A stretch of 64,000 nt of DNA from Azospira sp. I13 (lineage in GTDB: Bacteria; Pseudomonadota; Gammaproteobacteria; Burkholderiales; Rhodocyclaceae), in contig NZ_BFBP01000002.1 in assembly GCF_003112695.1 (NCBI RefSeq), positions 91,076-155,075 on the forward strand, given 5' to 3'. The notes below the pieces were generated by a model. That model saw only the letters and a list, made by a program, of their open reading frames with translations. It did no database searches and was not told the origin of the DNA. Each line of letters opens with the position of its first letter. The first letter of the stretch is position 1. Position numbers and translations under genes: made by a program. This document shows, piece after piece, positions 48,663 to 59,074 of the stretch.

Positions 48663-50903
48663 ATGTCTGCTGGTAAGTCGAAGATCATCTACACGCTCAC
48701 GGACGAGGCACCGCTGCTGGCCACCTGTGCCTTCCTGCCGGTCATCCGGACCTTTACCGAACCCGCCGGTGTGGAGATCACCAAGAGCGACATTTCCGTC
48801 GCCGCTCGCGTCCTGGCCGAGTTTTCCGACTTCCTGCGCGACGACCAGAAGGTGCCCGACAATCTGGCCGAACTGGGCAAGCTGACCCTGCTGCCCGACA
48901 CCAACATCATCAAGCTGCCCAACATCAGCGCCTCCGTGGGCCAGCTGATCGCCTGTATCAAGGAACTGCAAGCCAAGGGCTACGCCGTTCCCGACTACCC
49001 GGAAAACCCCAGCACCGAAGAAGAGAAGGCCCTCAAGGTGCGCTACGGCAAGTGCCTGGGTTCCGCCGTGAACCCGGTGCTGCGCGAAGGCAACTCCGAC
49101 CGCCGTGCCCCCGCCGCCGTCAAGAACTACGCCAAGAAGCACCCCCACTCCATGGGCGAATGGAAGCCCTGGTCCCAGACCCACGTGGCCCACATGGACC
49201 ACGGCGACTTCTACCACGGTGAAAAGTCCCTGACCCTGGACAAGGCCCGTGACGTGAAGATGGAGCTGACCACCAAGAGCGGCAAGACCATCGTGCTGAA
49301 GCCGAAGGTCGCCCTCAAGGACGGCGAGATCATCGACTCCATGTTCATGAGCAAGAAGGCCCTGTGCAACTTCTACGAGAAGGAACTGGAAGACTGCCGC
49401 CAGTCCGGCATCCTCTTCTCCCTGCACGTGAAGGCCACCATGATGAAGGTGTCCCACCCCATCGTCTTCGGCCACTGCGTCAAGATCTATTACAAGGAAG
49501 CCTTCGAGAAGCACGGCAAGCTGTTTGAAGAGCTGGGCATCAACGTCAACAACGGCATGGCCAATCTCTACGAGAAGGTCGACACCCTGCCCGAGTCCAA
49601 GCGCGACGAGATCATCCGCGACCTGCACGCCTGCCAGGAACACCGCCCCCGTCTGGCCATGGTGGATTCCGCCAAGGGCATCACCAACTTCCATTCCCCC
49701 AACGACGTGATCGTGGATGCTTCCATGCCCGCCATGATCCGCGGCGGCGGCAAGATGTGGGGTGCCGACGGCAAGCCTTACGACTGCAAGGCCGTGATGC
49801 CCGAATCCACCTTCGCCCGCATTTACCAGGAGATGATCAACTTCTGTAAGTGGCACGGCAACTTCGACCCCAAGACCATGGGCACCGTGCCCAACGTCGG
49901 TCTGATGGCCCAGAAGGCCGAGGAATACGGCTCCCACGACAAGACCTTCGAGATCGCCGAAGACGGCGTCGCCAACATTGTCGATCTGGCCACCGGCGAA
50001 GTGCTGCTGACCCAGAACGTGGAAGCCGGCGACATCTGGCGCATGTGCCAGGTCAAGGATGCCCCCATCCGCGACTGGGTCAAGCTGGCCGTCACCCGTG
50101 CCCGCAACTCCGGCATGCCCGCTGTCTTCTGGCTGGACCCCTATCGTCCCCACGAAGCCGAACTGATCAAGAAGGTGGAAACCTACCTGAAGGATCACGA
50201 CACCAGCGGCCTGGAAATCCACATCATGTCCCAGGTGCGCGCCATGCGCTTCACCCTGGAACGTGTCGCCCGGGGCCTGGACACCATCTCCGTCACCGGC
50301 AACATCCTGCGCGACTACCTGACCGACCTGTTCCCCATCATGGAACTGGGCACCTCCGCCAAGATGCTGTCCATCGTTCCCCTGATGGCCGGCGGCGGCA
50401 TGTACGAAACCGGTGCCGGCGGCTCCGCTCCCAAGCACGTGCAGCAGTTGGTGGAAGAAAACCACCTGCGCTGGGATTCCCTGGGCGAGTTCCTGGCCCT
50501 GGCCGTGTCCCTCGAGGACCTGGGTATCAAGACCGGCAACGCCAAGGCCAAGCTGCTGGCCAAGACCCTGGACGAAGCCACCGGCAAGCTGCTGGACGAG
50601 AACAAGTCCCCCTCCCGCCGTACCGGCGAGCTGGACAACCGGGGCAGCCAGTTCTACCTGGCCCTGTACTGGGCCCAGGCCCTGGCTGCCCAGTCCGAGG
50701 ACAAGGAGCTGGCCGCCAAGTTCGCTCCCCTGGCCAAGTCTCTGGCCGAGAATGAGCAGAACATCGTGGCTGAATTCAAGTCCGTGCAGGGCAAGCCGGC
50801 TGACATCGGCGGCTACTACCTGGCCGACGCCGAGAAGTGCAAGGCCGTGATGCGCCCCAGCGCCACCTTCAACAGCATCCTGAAGGCCGCCCGCACCGCC
50901 TAA
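48663..50903 (+). CDS. Monomeric NADP-dependent isocitrate dehydrogenase
   Basis: 746 aa from the ATG at 48663. It oxidises isocitrate to 2-oxoglutarate as one large chain, unlike dimeric Icd. Family regions: [20 protein letters not shown] (N-terminus), [34 protein letters not shown], and [20 protein letters not shown]. The length equals that of known monomeric enzymes (about 740). It has its own promoter and terminator. The dimeric Icd follows 283 bp later, so the cell has two isocitrate dehydrogenases side by side. Confidence 0.95.
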   Translation: MSAGKSKIIYTLTDEAPLLATCAFLPVIRTFTEPAGVEITKSDISVAARVLAEFSDFLRDDQKVPDNLAELGKLTLLPDTNIIKLPNISASVGQLIACIKELQAKGYAVPDYPENPSTEEEKALKVRYGKCLGSAVNPVLREGNSDRRAPAAVKNYAKKHPHSMGEWKPWSQTHVAHMDHGDFYHGEKSLTLDKARDVKMELTTKSGKTIVLKPKVALKDGEIIDSMFMSKKALCNFYEKELEDCRQSGILFSLHVKATMMKVSHPIVFGHCVKIYYKEAFEKHGKLFEELGINVNNGMANLYEKVDTLPESKRDEIIRDLHACQEHRPRLAMVDSAKGITNFHSPNDVIVDASMPAMIRGGGKMWGADGKPYDCKAVMPESTFARIYQEMINFCKWHGNFDPKTMGTVPNVGLMAQKAEEYGSHDKTFEIAEDGVANIVDLATGEVLLTQNVEAGDIWRMCQVKDAPIRDWVKLAVTRARNSGMPAVFWLDPYRPHEAELIKKVETYLKDHDTSGLEIHIMSQVRAMRFTLERVARGLDTISVTGNILRDYLTDLFPIMELGTSAKMLSIVPLMAGGGMYETGAGGSAPKHVQQLVEENHLRWDSLGEFLALAVSLEDLGIKTGNAKAKLLAKTLDEATGKLLDENKSPSRRTGELDNRGSQFYLALYWAQALAAQSEDKELAAKFAPLAKSLAENEQNIVAEFKSVQGKPADIGGYYLADAEKCKAVMRPSATFNSILKAARTA

Positions 50904-50928
50904 CTGCCAGCCTTTCCCGGCATACCAA

Positions 50929-50965
50929 CCGGACACACCGCCTCCCGGCGGTCTGTCCGGTTTTT
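50929..50965 (+). terminator. Rho-independent terminator after monomeric IDH
   Basis: CCGGACA (50929-50935) with TGTCCGG (50954-50960) and, inside, CCGCC with GGCGG, followed by T5. Sits 26 bp after the stop. Confidence 0.9.
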
Positions 50966-51186
50966 CTTTGCCTGTACGCCACGGCCCCCCCCGCCGCAGA
51001 CGCTCTCAGCGACTTGTGCGTTCGGGGAAAGTCCCTCATTTCCAAAGGGACTTTGGGGGCTGGTCCCGGCCCCGTCTTTTACCCCATAATGAACCGATCA
51101 GCGCGCCACGACGCCTGACCCGGGCCTTCAACGCAAAGGCCCGGACAACAATAAACAACACTCTCATCTCTCATGGAGCTAAGGAA

Positions 51187-52413
51187 ATGAGTTCACACAT
51201 CAAAGTCCCTCAGGGCGGTCAAAAAATCGTAGCCGGCCAGCCCGTTCCCAATAACCCCATCATCCCCTTCATCGAAGGCGACGGCATCGGTGTGGACATC
51301 ACCCCGGTGATGATCAAGGTGGTGGATGCGGCAGTAGACAAGGCCTACGGCGGCCAGAAGAAGATCCACTGGATGGAGGTCTACGCCGGCGAGAAATCCA
51401 CTCAGATCTATGGCGCCGACGAATGGCTACCGAAGGAAACCTTCGATGCCCTCAAGGAATACTCGGTCTCCATCAAGGGCCCCATGACCACCCCGGTGGG
51501 CGGTGGCATCCGCTCCCTCAACGTGGCCCTGCGCCAGGAGCTGGACCTCTACCAGTGTGTGCGCCCGGTGCAGTACTTCAAGGGCGTGCCCTCCCCCCTG
51601 AAGCAGCCCGAACTGTGTAACATGGTGATCTTCCGCGAGAACACGGAGGACATCTACGCCGGCATCGAATGGGCTAACGGCACCGATGCCTGCAAGAAGG
51701 TCATCAAGTTCCTGCAGGAGGAGATGGGGGTGAAGAAGATCCGCTTCCCCGAAACCTCCGGCATCGGCATCAAGCCCATCTCCGTGGAAGGCACGGAGCG
51801 CCTGGTACGCGCCGCCATCAAGTACGCCATCGACAACGGCCGCAAGTCGGTGACCATCGTGCACAAGGGCAACATCATGAAGTTCACGGAAGGCAACTTC
51901 CGCGATACGGCCTACGCCCTGGCCAAGCGCGAGTTCGGCGGTGTGGAGATCGACGGCGGACCGTGGCAAAAACTGCCCAACGGCATCGTCATCAAGGACG
52001 CCATTGCCGACGCTTTCCTGCAGCAGATCCTGCTGCGCCCGGCAGAATACGATGTAATCGCCACCACCAACCTCAATGGCGATTACATCTCCGACGCCCT
52101 GGCGGCCCAGGTGGGCGGCATCGGTATCGCCCCTGGCGCCAACATCTCCGACCACTACGCCTGCTTTGAAGCCACCCACGGCACAGCCCCCAAGTATGCT
52201 GGCCTGGACAAGGTGAACCCCGGCTCCCTGATCCTTTCGGCCGAGATGATGCTGCGTCACATGGGCTGGAAAGAAGCGGCGGACCTCATCATCAAGTCCA
52301 TGGAAGCGGCCATTGGCGACAAGGTCGTGACTTACGACTTTGCCCGGTTGATGGAAGGAGCAACGGAGGTTTCCTGTTCCGAGTTCGGCGATGCGATGAT
52401 CGCCCGCATGTGA
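51187..52413 (+). CDS. icd: Dimeric NADP-dependent isocitrate dehydrogenase
   Basis: 408 aa from the ATG at 51187 ([12 protein letters not shown]), with GGAGCTAAGGAA upstream. The regulatory Ser that AceK phosphorylates is in [34 protein letters not shown] is the substrate/metal region, and [20 protein letters not shown] the conserved family signature. [17 protein letters not shown] binds NADP. The cytosolic TCA-cycle enzyme; its kinase aceK is 2.7 kb away, across the monomeric IDH. A strong terminator follows. Confidence 0.96.
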   Translation: MSSHIKVPQGGQKIVAGQPVPNNPIIPFIEGDGIGVDITPVMIKVVDAAVDKAYGGQKKIHWMEVYAGEKSTQIYGADEWLPKETFDALKEYSVSIKGPMTTPVGGGIRSLNVALRQELDLYQCVRPVQYFKGVPSPLKQPELCNMVIFRENTEDIYAGIEWANGTDACKKVIKFLQEEMGVKKIRFPETSGIGIKPISVEGTERLVRAAIKYAIDNGRKSVTIVHKGNIMKFTEGNFRDTAYALAKREFGGVEIDGGPWQKLPNGIVIKDAIADAFLQQILLRPAEYDVIATTNLNGDYISDALAAQVGGIGIAPGANISDHYACFEATHGTAPKYAGLDKVNPGSLILSAEMMLRHMGWKEAADLIIKSMEAAIGDKVVTYDFARLMEGATEVSCSEFGDAMIARM

Positions 52414-52432
52414 CCCACGGCATACCGCCGTA

Positions 52433-52460
52433 AAAAAGCCCCGCCATGGCGGGGCTTTTT
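52433..52460. terminator. Perfectly symmetric terminator between icd and the nitroreductase gene
   Basis: AAAAAGCCCCGCC (52433-52445), then AT, then GGCGGGGCTTTTT reading back: a 28-bp perfect palindrome with A and T runs. It can stop transcription from both convergent genes. Confidence 0.92.
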
Positions 52461-52505
52461 CTTTAGGGCGTTTGGCGACGCGCGTGACACACGCCTCTTG
52501 ACCGC

Positions 52506-53159
52506 TCAAATCTCGGTAATGACAGCCTGTTCGGGCAGGCGGGACTTGGGCAGACGGGCATTGAAGTCCTCCTCACTGTGGTAGCCCAGGGCCACCATCA
52601 CGCGACTGTGCAACCCCTTTTCCTTCAAGCCCAGGGCCGCATCCACCGCAGCGTCGCTGAACCCCTCGATGGGACAGGCGTCGATACCCAGAGCACCGGC
52701 CCCAAGCAACAACGTACCCAGGGCCAGATAGACCTGGCGATCCATCCAGGCGGCCTCATCCTTCAGTTGCTGCTGGTGCAGGGCCACATAGAAGCCACGG
52801 CTCTTCTCCTGGGCGGCCCGGGCATCGGGCGTGGCGAAACGGCCATCAGCCTGCTCCTGTTCGAGAATGGCGGCCAGATGAGCGGAATCCAGGGATTCCC
52901 GGGCACACAGCACCACCACGTGGGAGGCGTTGCGCACCTTGGCCTCGTTGTAGGGAAAATCGACCTTCAGGGTATCGGCGATGCGTCCCCGAGCGTCATC
53001 GCTGCCGGCAATGACGAAATGCCAGGGCTGGGAATTAACCGAAGAAGGAGCATTACGCAGCAGGGTGCGCAGGGCGGCCAGATCATCAGCACTGATCTTG
53101 CGGGCGGGATCGAAGGCCTTGGTGGTGTAACGGCGGGTGGCAACCTGGGCAATATTCAT
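52506..53159 (-). CDS. nfsB: NfsB-like oxygen-insensitive NAD(P)H nitroreductase
   Basis: 217 aa from the ATG at 53159 (GGAG upstream), the same length as E. coli NfsB. FMN-binding regions: RRYTTKAFDPARKISADDLA, RNAPSSVNSQPWHFVIAGS and LPKSRLPE at the end. It reduces nitro compounds and quinones in the cytosol. Monocistronic, between a bidirectional terminator and the antiporter gene. Confidence 0.9.
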   Translation of the reverse strand: MNIAQVATRRYTTKAFDPARKISADDLAALRTLLRNAPSSVNSQPWHFVIAGSDDARGRIADTLKVDFPYNEAKVRNASHVVVLCARESLDSAHLAAILEQEQADGRFATPDARAAQEKSRGFYVALHQQQLKDEAAWMDRQVYLALGTLLLGAGALGIDACPIEGFSDAAVDAALGLKEKGLHSRVMVALGYHSEEDFNARLPKSRLPEQAVITEI

Positions 53160-53291
53160 CGACAACTCCTGAGGATATTCGGAAGGACGGAGGGGCGCAG
53201 CATACTGTTCGGTCGGGGGAAAGCAAAGGGCGGGAAATCCCGCCCTTGCTCTCAATCCATCAAACCGGCCCGGCGCCCCGGAACAAACGCC

Positions 53292-55001
53292 TCAGGCGGC
53301 CTCGCCACGCCCCATGCGAGCCAACACATGGCGGCTCATGCCCTTGGCCAGTTCGTCCTCACCCATGAAGACTGTGCCCAGGTTCTCCTGGCGCAGCATT
53401 TCGGCCTCCTGTTCGGAATGGGTGCGCAGCACCACCTCGATGGCAGGGTTGAGTGTCCGGGCGATATCCACGATCTTGCGCACATCCAGGGTATCCGGGG
53501 TGGCCACCACCAGCAGACCGGCCTTGGCGATGTGGGCCTGGACCAGCACCAGGGGGTCGGAGGCATCCCCGGAAACAGCAGGAATGCCGCGTTCCCGCAG
53601 CTTTTCGACCACTTCCCGATGCTGCTCGGCCACCACGTAGGGAATCCTCTGTTCGTCCAGGGACGCCGCGATGCGCTTACCCACCCGGCCATAGCCCACC
53701 AACACCACCTGACCAGAGAGGAAATGCTCCTCCACCGAGACGGGCAGTGCTGCCGTCGGGTCATCCCGCATTTCCAGTCGTCGCGCCAGGGCGGAATGGG
53801 CCAGAGCCCACTTGCGAGCCGGAGCAATGGCCGCGAAGACCACGGAGTTGAAGGCAATGGAAATCAGCGCCCCGGCCAGCACCAGGCTCTGGCCGGCCAT
53901 CGGCAACAAGCCTAGGGAAACCCCGAGCCCCGCCAGGATGAAGGAAAATTCGCCGATCTGGGCCAGGCTGGCGCCTACCGTCAGGGCCGTATTGAGGGGA
54001 TAACGGAAGACCAGGACCAGGGCGATGGCGGCCACGGTCTTGCCGACGATGATGATGGCGGCCACGGCCAGCACCTTGCCCGGTTGCTGCAACAACACCT
54101 GGGGATCGAAAAGCATGCCGACGGAAACGAAGAACAGCACCGAGAAGGCATCCCGCAGGGGCAGGGACTCTTCCGCCGCTCGGTGGGCGAAATCCGACTC
54201 CCGCATCATCATGCCGGCAAAGAAGGCACCGAGGGCGAAGGAGACACCAAACAGCTTGGCCGAACCATAGGCCACACCCACGGCAGCAGCGATGACGCAA
54301 AGCGTGAACAGCTCCCGGGAACCGGTACGGGCCACAGCCCAGAGAATGCGCGGAAAAACCCGCCGCCCCACCACCAGCATCAGGGCAATGAAGGCACCCA
54401 CCTTGGCCAGGGTCACCGCCAGGGTGCTCCACAGGTTGCCGCCGCCAGCGTCGTGACCATCGGCCGGGCTACCGCCCAGCAGGCCGGCCAGGGGGGGCAT
54501 CAGCACCAGGACCAGAACGCAGACCAGATCTTCCACCACCAGCCAGCCCACGGCGATGCGGCCATTCATGGAATCCAGGATGCCCCGGGTCTCCAGGGCC
54601 CGCAGCAGCACCACGGTGGAGGCGCAGGAGAGGGCCAGGCCGAAGACCAGGCCGGCACCGAAGGACCAACCCCACCACATGGCTACCGCAGCCCCCAGGG
54701 CCGTGGCCACGGTAATCTGCACCACAGCGCCGGGCACGGCGATGCGGCGGACGTTCATCAGGTCTTCCAGGGAAAAGTGCAGGCCAACGCCGAACATCAG
54801 CAGCATGACGCCGATTTCAGCGAGTTGTCCGGCCAGCTCCACATCGGCAACGAAGCCCGGCGTGGCGGGGCCCATGATGATGCCGGCCACCAGATAGCCC
54901 ACCAGGGGCGGAATTTTCAGGCGGGCGGCAATGAAGCCGAGAATCATGGCCAGGCCGAAGCCGGCGGCCACGGTGGTGATGAGGCTAATGTCGTGGGGCA
55001 T
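53292..55001 (-). CDS. ybaL: YbaL/Kef-type CPA2 cation:proton antiporter with RCK domain
   Basis: 569 aa from the ATG at 55001 (MPHDISLITTVAAGFGLAMI). Twelve or so membrane helices; PLVGYLVAGIIMGPATPGFV and GVMLLMFGVGLHFSLEDLM are the CPA2 signatures, and their wording is closest to E. coli YbaL. The cytosolic RCK (TrkA-N) domain begins VVLVGYGRVGKRIAASL (about 410-425) and would bind NAD(H). Substrate ion (K+ or Na+) is uncertain. Monocistronic; upstream is a 242-bp gap to the TlpA-like gene, in which I see nothing. Confidence 0.9.
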   Translation of the reverse strand: MPHDISLITTVAAGFGLAMILGFIAARLKIPPLVGYLVAGIIMGPATPGFVADVELAGQLAEIGVMLLMFGVGLHFSLEDLMNVRRIAVPGAVVQITVATALGAAVAMWWGWSFGAGLVFGLALSCASTVVLLRALETRGILDSMNGRIAVGWLVVEDLVCVLVLVLMPPLAGLLGGSPADGHDAGGGNLWSTLAVTLAKVGAFIALMLVVGRRVFPRILWAVARTGSRELFTLCVIAAAVGVAYGSAKLFGVSFALGAFFAGMMMRESDFAHRAAEESLPLRDAFSVLFFVSVGMLFDPQVLLQQPGKVLAVAAIIIVGKTVAAIALVLVFRYPLNTALTVGASLAQIGEFSFILAGLGVSLGLLPMAGQSLVLAGALISIAFNSVVFAAIAPARKWALAHSALARRLEMRDDPTAALPVSVEEHFLSGQVVLVGYGRVGKRIAASLDEQRIPYVVAEQHREVVEKLRERGIPAVSGDASDPLVLVQAHIAKAGLLVVATPDTLDVRKIVDIARTLNPAIEVVLRTHSEQEAEMLRQENLGTVFMGEDELAKGMSRHVLARMGRGEAA

Positions 55002-55243
55002 GGGGCGGTCCTTGGCAGGAAGGGGGGCTGGAGAAAGCCTAACGCCAAAGCGGCGGACACGCACGCCCCTCCCGGGACGGCTTCCGGGAACGGGCCGACA
55101 CGCGCAGTCCACCCGCCCGGCAAGGTACCATTTTCCCACGAAGCGCCGCCGGGCTGGATCGGGGCAAGCCCGCACTGGGGAAAACCGCAGTCCTTACGAC
55201 CTCTGCTGGAGCGGCACCCACTCCTGACAGCGGGCACCAGCCC

Positions 55244-55774
55244 TCAGAACAAGGGCGCCAGAGCTTTTTCCAGGTCTTCCAGCTTCATGCCGCCCAGCTT
55301 CTTCGCGACGATGTGGCCCTGGCGATCGAGAATAACCGTATAGGGCAGACCTGCCTTGTCATTGCCCAGCTGGCGCATCAGGTCCAGCCCGGGTTGCAGC
55401 CCGGAGACAACCACCGGGTAATTCACGTCGTAAGCCGAGGCGAATTCCTTCACCGCCTCCCGCCCCTCTTCCACCGCCACACCGACGATGGTCAGACCCT
55501 TGGACTTGTACTTGGTCTGGATCGCCACCAGATCGGGGATTTCCTTGCGGCAGGGGCCACACCAGCGGGCCCAGAAATTGACGACCAGGGGCTTGCCCCG
55601 GTATTGCTCGAAGGAAGCCTTGTGGCCGGCGGTATCGGGAAAGCTGGCGGCAAACAGCGGTGCGGCGGAGGGCATATCCTCCGCCTGAGCTGCCAGGGGG
55701 CTGAACAGCAACGCTGCCGCCAAAGCGGCGGCGTAGCGCCATGAGCAACGTTGAATAGTGATAGGTCGCATCAC
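55244..55774 (-). CDS. TlpA-like exported thioredoxin
   Basis: 176 aa. Signal peptide (about residues 14-31, AALAAALLFSPLAAQA) and a thioredoxin fold with the active site WARWCGPCRKEI at about residues 66-77, then GLPYTVILDRQG (cis-Pro). It keeps cysteines of periplasmic proteins reduced. It overlaps nosY by 4 bp and is the last gene of the nos run, so a role in maturing NosL or copper-site cysteines is plausible, though not shown. Confidence 0.85.
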   Translation of the reverse strand: MMRPITIQRCSWRYAAALAAALLFSPLAAQAEDMPSAAPLFAASFPDTAGHKASFEQYRGKPLVVNFWARWCGPCRKEIPDLVAIQTKYKSKGLTIVGVAVEEGREAVKEFASAYDVNYPVVVSGLQPGLDLMRQLGNDKAGLPYTVILDRQGHIVAKKLGGMKLEDLEKALAPLF

Positions 55775-56598
55775 GGCAAGTCGGTCTTGCGGAAGGTGAG
55801 AAAGCCGGCAAAGGCTGCGCCGCTACCCAGCAGCACCGGGTAGGCCAGGGCATAAACCTTGTAGCCGGTCACGCCGAAGGTGTCGAGGATGACGTAAGCA
55901 GAGGGGCCGAGAACGATCAGCTGCGGATCGAACAGGGCCAGGGCTGCCGTGCGGAAGACCTGCAGGGGATTGGCCAGGGCGATGCCGATGACCGTCTCCG
56001 GGCTGACCTGGCCCTGGATCAGCACGCCGAGCAGGATCAGGTCGAGGAAGACCAGCATGAACAGCCAGACCATGAAGGCCGTGCCCTGGGCCACGTCGGT
56101 GCTGCGGGCCAAGGTGGAGATGAACATGCCGATGCCGAGGAAGCACCAACCCATGGCGGCCAGCAGGGCCGTGTAATAGACAAACATGCCCCAGGGCACT
56201 TCGATACCCTTGAGCAGTGCCCACAGCACGGCGCCCAGCATGGCCACGAAGACCGGCAGGAAAATGGTGACGTAGCGGCCCAGGAACTTGCCCCAGAACC
56301 ATGCCGCCAGGCCGACGGGCAGGGAAAGCAGGTATTCGAAAACCCCCGCCTCCCGGTCACCGGCCACAGAGCGCACGGTGGTAATCAGCACGAAGATGGG
56401 CAGTATGGCCATGGCCAGCTGGATGTAGGTCACCAGCAGGCGGGAGAGGCCAATGAAGCCCAGCACCCGGGATTCGGTCAGGCCGAAAGCGAACAGCAGG
56501 GCGACAATGCCGCCGAAGACCAGGCTGTAGATGAGGAACCAGCGGGCCCGCAGGGATTCCACGATATCGAGTTTGGCGGTGAGCCAGAGGGTTTGCAT
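55771..56598 (-). CDS. nosY: NosY, ABC transporter permease of the nos system
   Basis: 275 aa with six membrane helices (about 22-40, 55-80, 105-130, 140-165, 175-195, 250-268). The loop LITTVRSVAGDREAGVFEYLL is the NosY/ABC-2 segment. With NosF it forms the transporter that, with NosD, supplies sulfur or a copper-handling function for N2O reductase assembly. It lies 18 bp after nosL and overlaps the TlpA-like gene. Confidence 0.92.
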   Translation of the reverse strand: MQTLWLTAKLDIVESLRARWFLIYSLVFGGIVALLFAFGLTESRVLGFIGLSRLLVTYIQLAMAILPIFVLITTVRSVAGDREAGVFEYLLSLPVGLAAWFWGKFLGRYVTIFLPVFVAMLGAVLWALLKGIEVPWGMFVYYTALLAAMGWCFLGIGMFISTLARSTDVAQGTAFMVWLFMLVFLDLILLGVLIQGQVSPETVIGIALANPLQVFRTAALALFDPQLIVLGPSAYVILDTFGVTGYKVYALAYPVLLGSGAAFAGFLTFRKTDLP

Positions 56599-56616
56599 TG
56601 TTGTTTTCCCTGAGTT

Positions 56617-57051
56617 TTATTTGCCTTTGGCGAGAACCAGCTTCTTCGCCTCATCAAAGGTGACGCTACCTTCCGCCTTCTCGGCCACGGCGCCAAAGCC
56701 GTAGGCCATGGGAGTGCGCTTGCCGGAAACGAAATAGGCCTTGCGGGCTTCCAGCCAGCGGCCGTCCCGGGAATCTGCCACCCAGAATTCGGCACGGGGA
56801 TCGGAAGACCAGGGCTGGTGCTCGCTCCAGAAGACGGCGCAACCGAAGTCGTCGAACTTGTAGACCTTCTTGCTCTGGGGATCACGGATCTGGGCAGCGT
56901 ACAACTTGTCGCTGATGGCCATGCCACAACGGGTGCAGCCGTCCCGGTCCCATTTGATCTCTACCGGCCCGCTGCTGGGCTGGCCGCCACAACCGGCAAG
57001 GGAGACAAAAACTCCGGCAGGCACGGTAAAGAGGAAGGTACGGCGCTTCAT
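56617..57051 (-). CDS. nosL: NosL, copper chaperone lipoprotein
   Basis: 144 aa. The lipoprotein signal has the lipobox LAGC at about residue 20. The copper site is CTRCGMAISDKLYAAQI (about 41-57), then KVYKFDDFGCAVFW. NosL delivers Cu(I) in the periplasm for N2O reductase. Start overlaps the nosF stop by 4 bp. Confidence 0.93.
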   Translation of the reverse strand: MKRRTFLFTVPAGVFVSLAGCGGQPSSGPVEIKWDRDGCTRCGMAISDKLYAAQIRDPQSKKVYKFDDFGCAVFWSEHQPWSSDPRAEFWVADSRDGRWLEARKAYFVSGKRTPMAYGFGAVAEKAEGSVTFDEAKKLVLAKGK

Positions 57052-57917
57052 TGCAGGGTCACTCCGGTGACCTCCTTCATGTCGATGCGGGTCAGCAGAC
57101 CCACATAGCGCGACACCATGCCGAGGAAGCGCAGACGATCCGGCCCTGCCACCTGACCATGCCAGGAGAGGCCCTCGTTGCGGGGGACGAACCCCCAGCC
57201 TTCCAGGGCCTTGGCGATGGCCGGGTCAGCCCGGCGCAGGTCCACATGGCAGTCGAGCAAGGCATCCATACCCGAATCGTCGGCCACCCGGTCATCCAGC
57301 ACCACCTTGCCCATGTCCATCTCGATCACCCGGTTCACCAGGGCCGCCACTTCATCAAGGCGATGGCTGGAAATGATCATGGTGCAGTTTTCCTGCCGCT
57401 CGGCCAGAAGCTGGAAGAAGATGTGGCGGGCTTCCGGATCCAGGTTGGCGGCTGGCTCGTCCATCACCAAAACCTGGGCGTCGCGGCCCAGGGCAATGGC
57501 GATCAGTAGTTTCTGCTTCATGCCGCCGGAAAGGCGGTTGAAGGGTCGGGCAGCGATGGACTCCACATCCAGGCCCAGGCGCTGGGCGATGGCGTGGATG
57601 CGCTGGGGATCGGACTTGCAGACTGCGGCGGCAAACCCCACCAGCTGGCCTACAGGCATTTTCAGGGGTGGCGGCAACTGGGGCACGAAGCCCACCTTAC
57701 CCAGCACGTCAGCCCGGTGAGCCCGGGGTGCCTTGCCGTCGATAGCCACTTCGCCGCCGTAGGTGTATTCCCCCAGCAGGCAACGGATCAGGGTGGTCTT
57801 GCCGGCCCCGTTGGAGCCGATGAGGGCAATGCGCTCGCCCAGTTGAATGTCCAGGCTGACCCCGGCCAGCACCGGGGCTTTCTTGAAAGTCTTGGTGACG
57901 TTGTCGAAGCGGATCAT
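57048..57917 (-). CDS. nosF: NosF, ABC transporter ATPase of the nos system
   Basis: 289 aa. Walker A GSNGAGKTTLIRCLL (about 33-47), signature LSGGMKQKLLIAIALG, Walker B QVLVMDEPAANLDPEA, and the switch His in IISSHRLDEV. It powers NosY. Start is 190 bp downstream of nosH; that gap has no gene, but GC-rich inverted repeat sequence about 58067-58098. Confidence 0.93.
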   Translation of the reverse strand: MIRFDNVTKTFKKAPVLAGVSLDIQLGERIALIGSNGAGKTTLIRCLLGEYTYGGEVAIDGKAPRAHRADVLGKVGFVPQLPPPLKMPVGQLVGFAAAVCKSDPQRIHAIAQRLGLDVESIAARPFNRLSGGMKQKLLIAIALGRDAQVLVMDEPAANLDPEARHIFFQLLAERQENCTMIISSHRLDEVAALVNRVIEMDMGKVVLDDRVADDSGMDALLDCHVDLRRADPAIAKALEGWGFVPRNEGLSWHGQVAGPDRLRFLGMVSRYVGLLTRIDMKEVTGVTLQ

Positions 57918-58107
57918 GGGATCAGCGTTCCTCGCTCAGCGTTGATGGGCCAGGCGCCAGCATGAAGGAAAGCGTTCCGGACCACTTTGATAATTGTCGT
58001 GCTTTGCGCCATTTTCCCCGGGAGACTGGCTTTACGCCAGCCTCTCCGAAGAAATGACGAGTCCGGGAGCGGCTGCCGGCGCCATATTGCCGGCGCCCAG
58101 CCTGGCC

Positions 58108-59073
58108 TCAGAGCAGCTTGTCGAGGCCCTTTACGCCGTAGGTCAGGGCACCGCTCGGGCAGGTATCGACACACAGGCCGCAACGGGTGCAATCCGGACC
58201 GATGGCCATCACCGCCTCCTCGGCCCGCCCCTTGATGACCACGTCGAGAACGTGGGGCACCAGGCAGACCTTGCGGCAATCCCCTTCATGGAAGCACTTG
58301 TCCAGCCGATAGACGATGCGCACCGGCGAGATGGTGCCCACCATGCCGTAGGTCAGCCCGATGGGGCAGACGTAGCGGCACCAGGCCCGGCGGGAATAGA
58401 ACACCTCGAACATGAGCAGCAGGAACACCCAGCCCAGGGCCAGACTCGGGCCATAGATCAGGGCCCGGGAAAGGATGCCGGTTGGCGACAGGGTCTCGAA
58501 CACGGTGTAACCCGTGACAATGGCCAGCAGGGAGAACAGCACCCAGAAGACGGTGCGGGCACCCCGATGGAACTCATGGTCGGTGACCAGCTTCTTTTCC
58601 ACCAGCTTCAAGTGCAGCGCCTCGAACCACTCGGCGATGAGATGGTAGGGGCAGACCCAGGAGCAGAAGGTGCGCCCCCCCAGCAAGACCCAGAGGAAGA
58701 ACACCGTGGCCGTACCGATCAGCAGGTTCACGATGATGTGCTTGTGGGCCAGCATCACCTGCAGGGCGGAGTTGAGGTCGATGAGGTGGAAGCCGACGAA
58801 GCGCGAGGCCGTCAGGGCCCCTTCCAGCATCTGGATATCGAGCCAGAAGGAGACGACGAAGAGCAGGTTCACGGCGATGAGCACGGCCCAGCGGCGGTTG
58901 CGCCACTTGTTCTGCACCAGCTGGTGCTCCCGGGTGTGCTGCTTCATGGCCTCGAAGTCGGCCTTGTTGAGGCGCTTCAGCTTGTGGATCTGTTCCGCTT
59001 CCGGGCTGTAGGAAGCCGGTTTCTTTGAATCCTGGCCGAGCATGACCAGGAGCTTTTCCTTGAAAGTCTTCAT
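58108..59073 (-). CDS. nosH: NosH, NapH-like membrane iron-sulfur protein
   Basis: 321 aa from the ATG at 59073. Four membrane helices; FCSWVCPYHL and CRYVCPIGL are the CxxxCP motifs of NapH, and CTRCGLCVDTCPSGAL at the C-terminus binds a [4Fe-4S] cluster. With NosG it would move electrons from menaquinol to the periplasmic cytochromes c. Starts 1 bp after nosG. Confidence 0.9.
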   Translation of the reverse strand: MKTFKEKLLVMLGQDSKKPASYSPEAEQIHKLKRLNKADFEAMKQHTREHQLVQNKWRNRRWAVLIAVNLLFVVSFWLDIQMLEGALTASRFVGFHLIDLNSALQVMLAHKHIIVNLLIGTATVFFLWVLLGGRTFCSWVCPYHLIAEWFEALHLKLVEKKLVTDHEFHRGARTVFWVLFSLLAIVTGYTVFETLSPTGILSRALIYGPSLALGWVFLLLMFEVFYSRRAWCRYVCPIGLTYGMVGTISPVRIVYRLDKCFHEGDCRKVCLVPHVLDVVIKGRAEEAVMAIGPDCTRCGLCVDTCPSGALTYGVKGLDKLL

Positions 59074-59074
59074 C

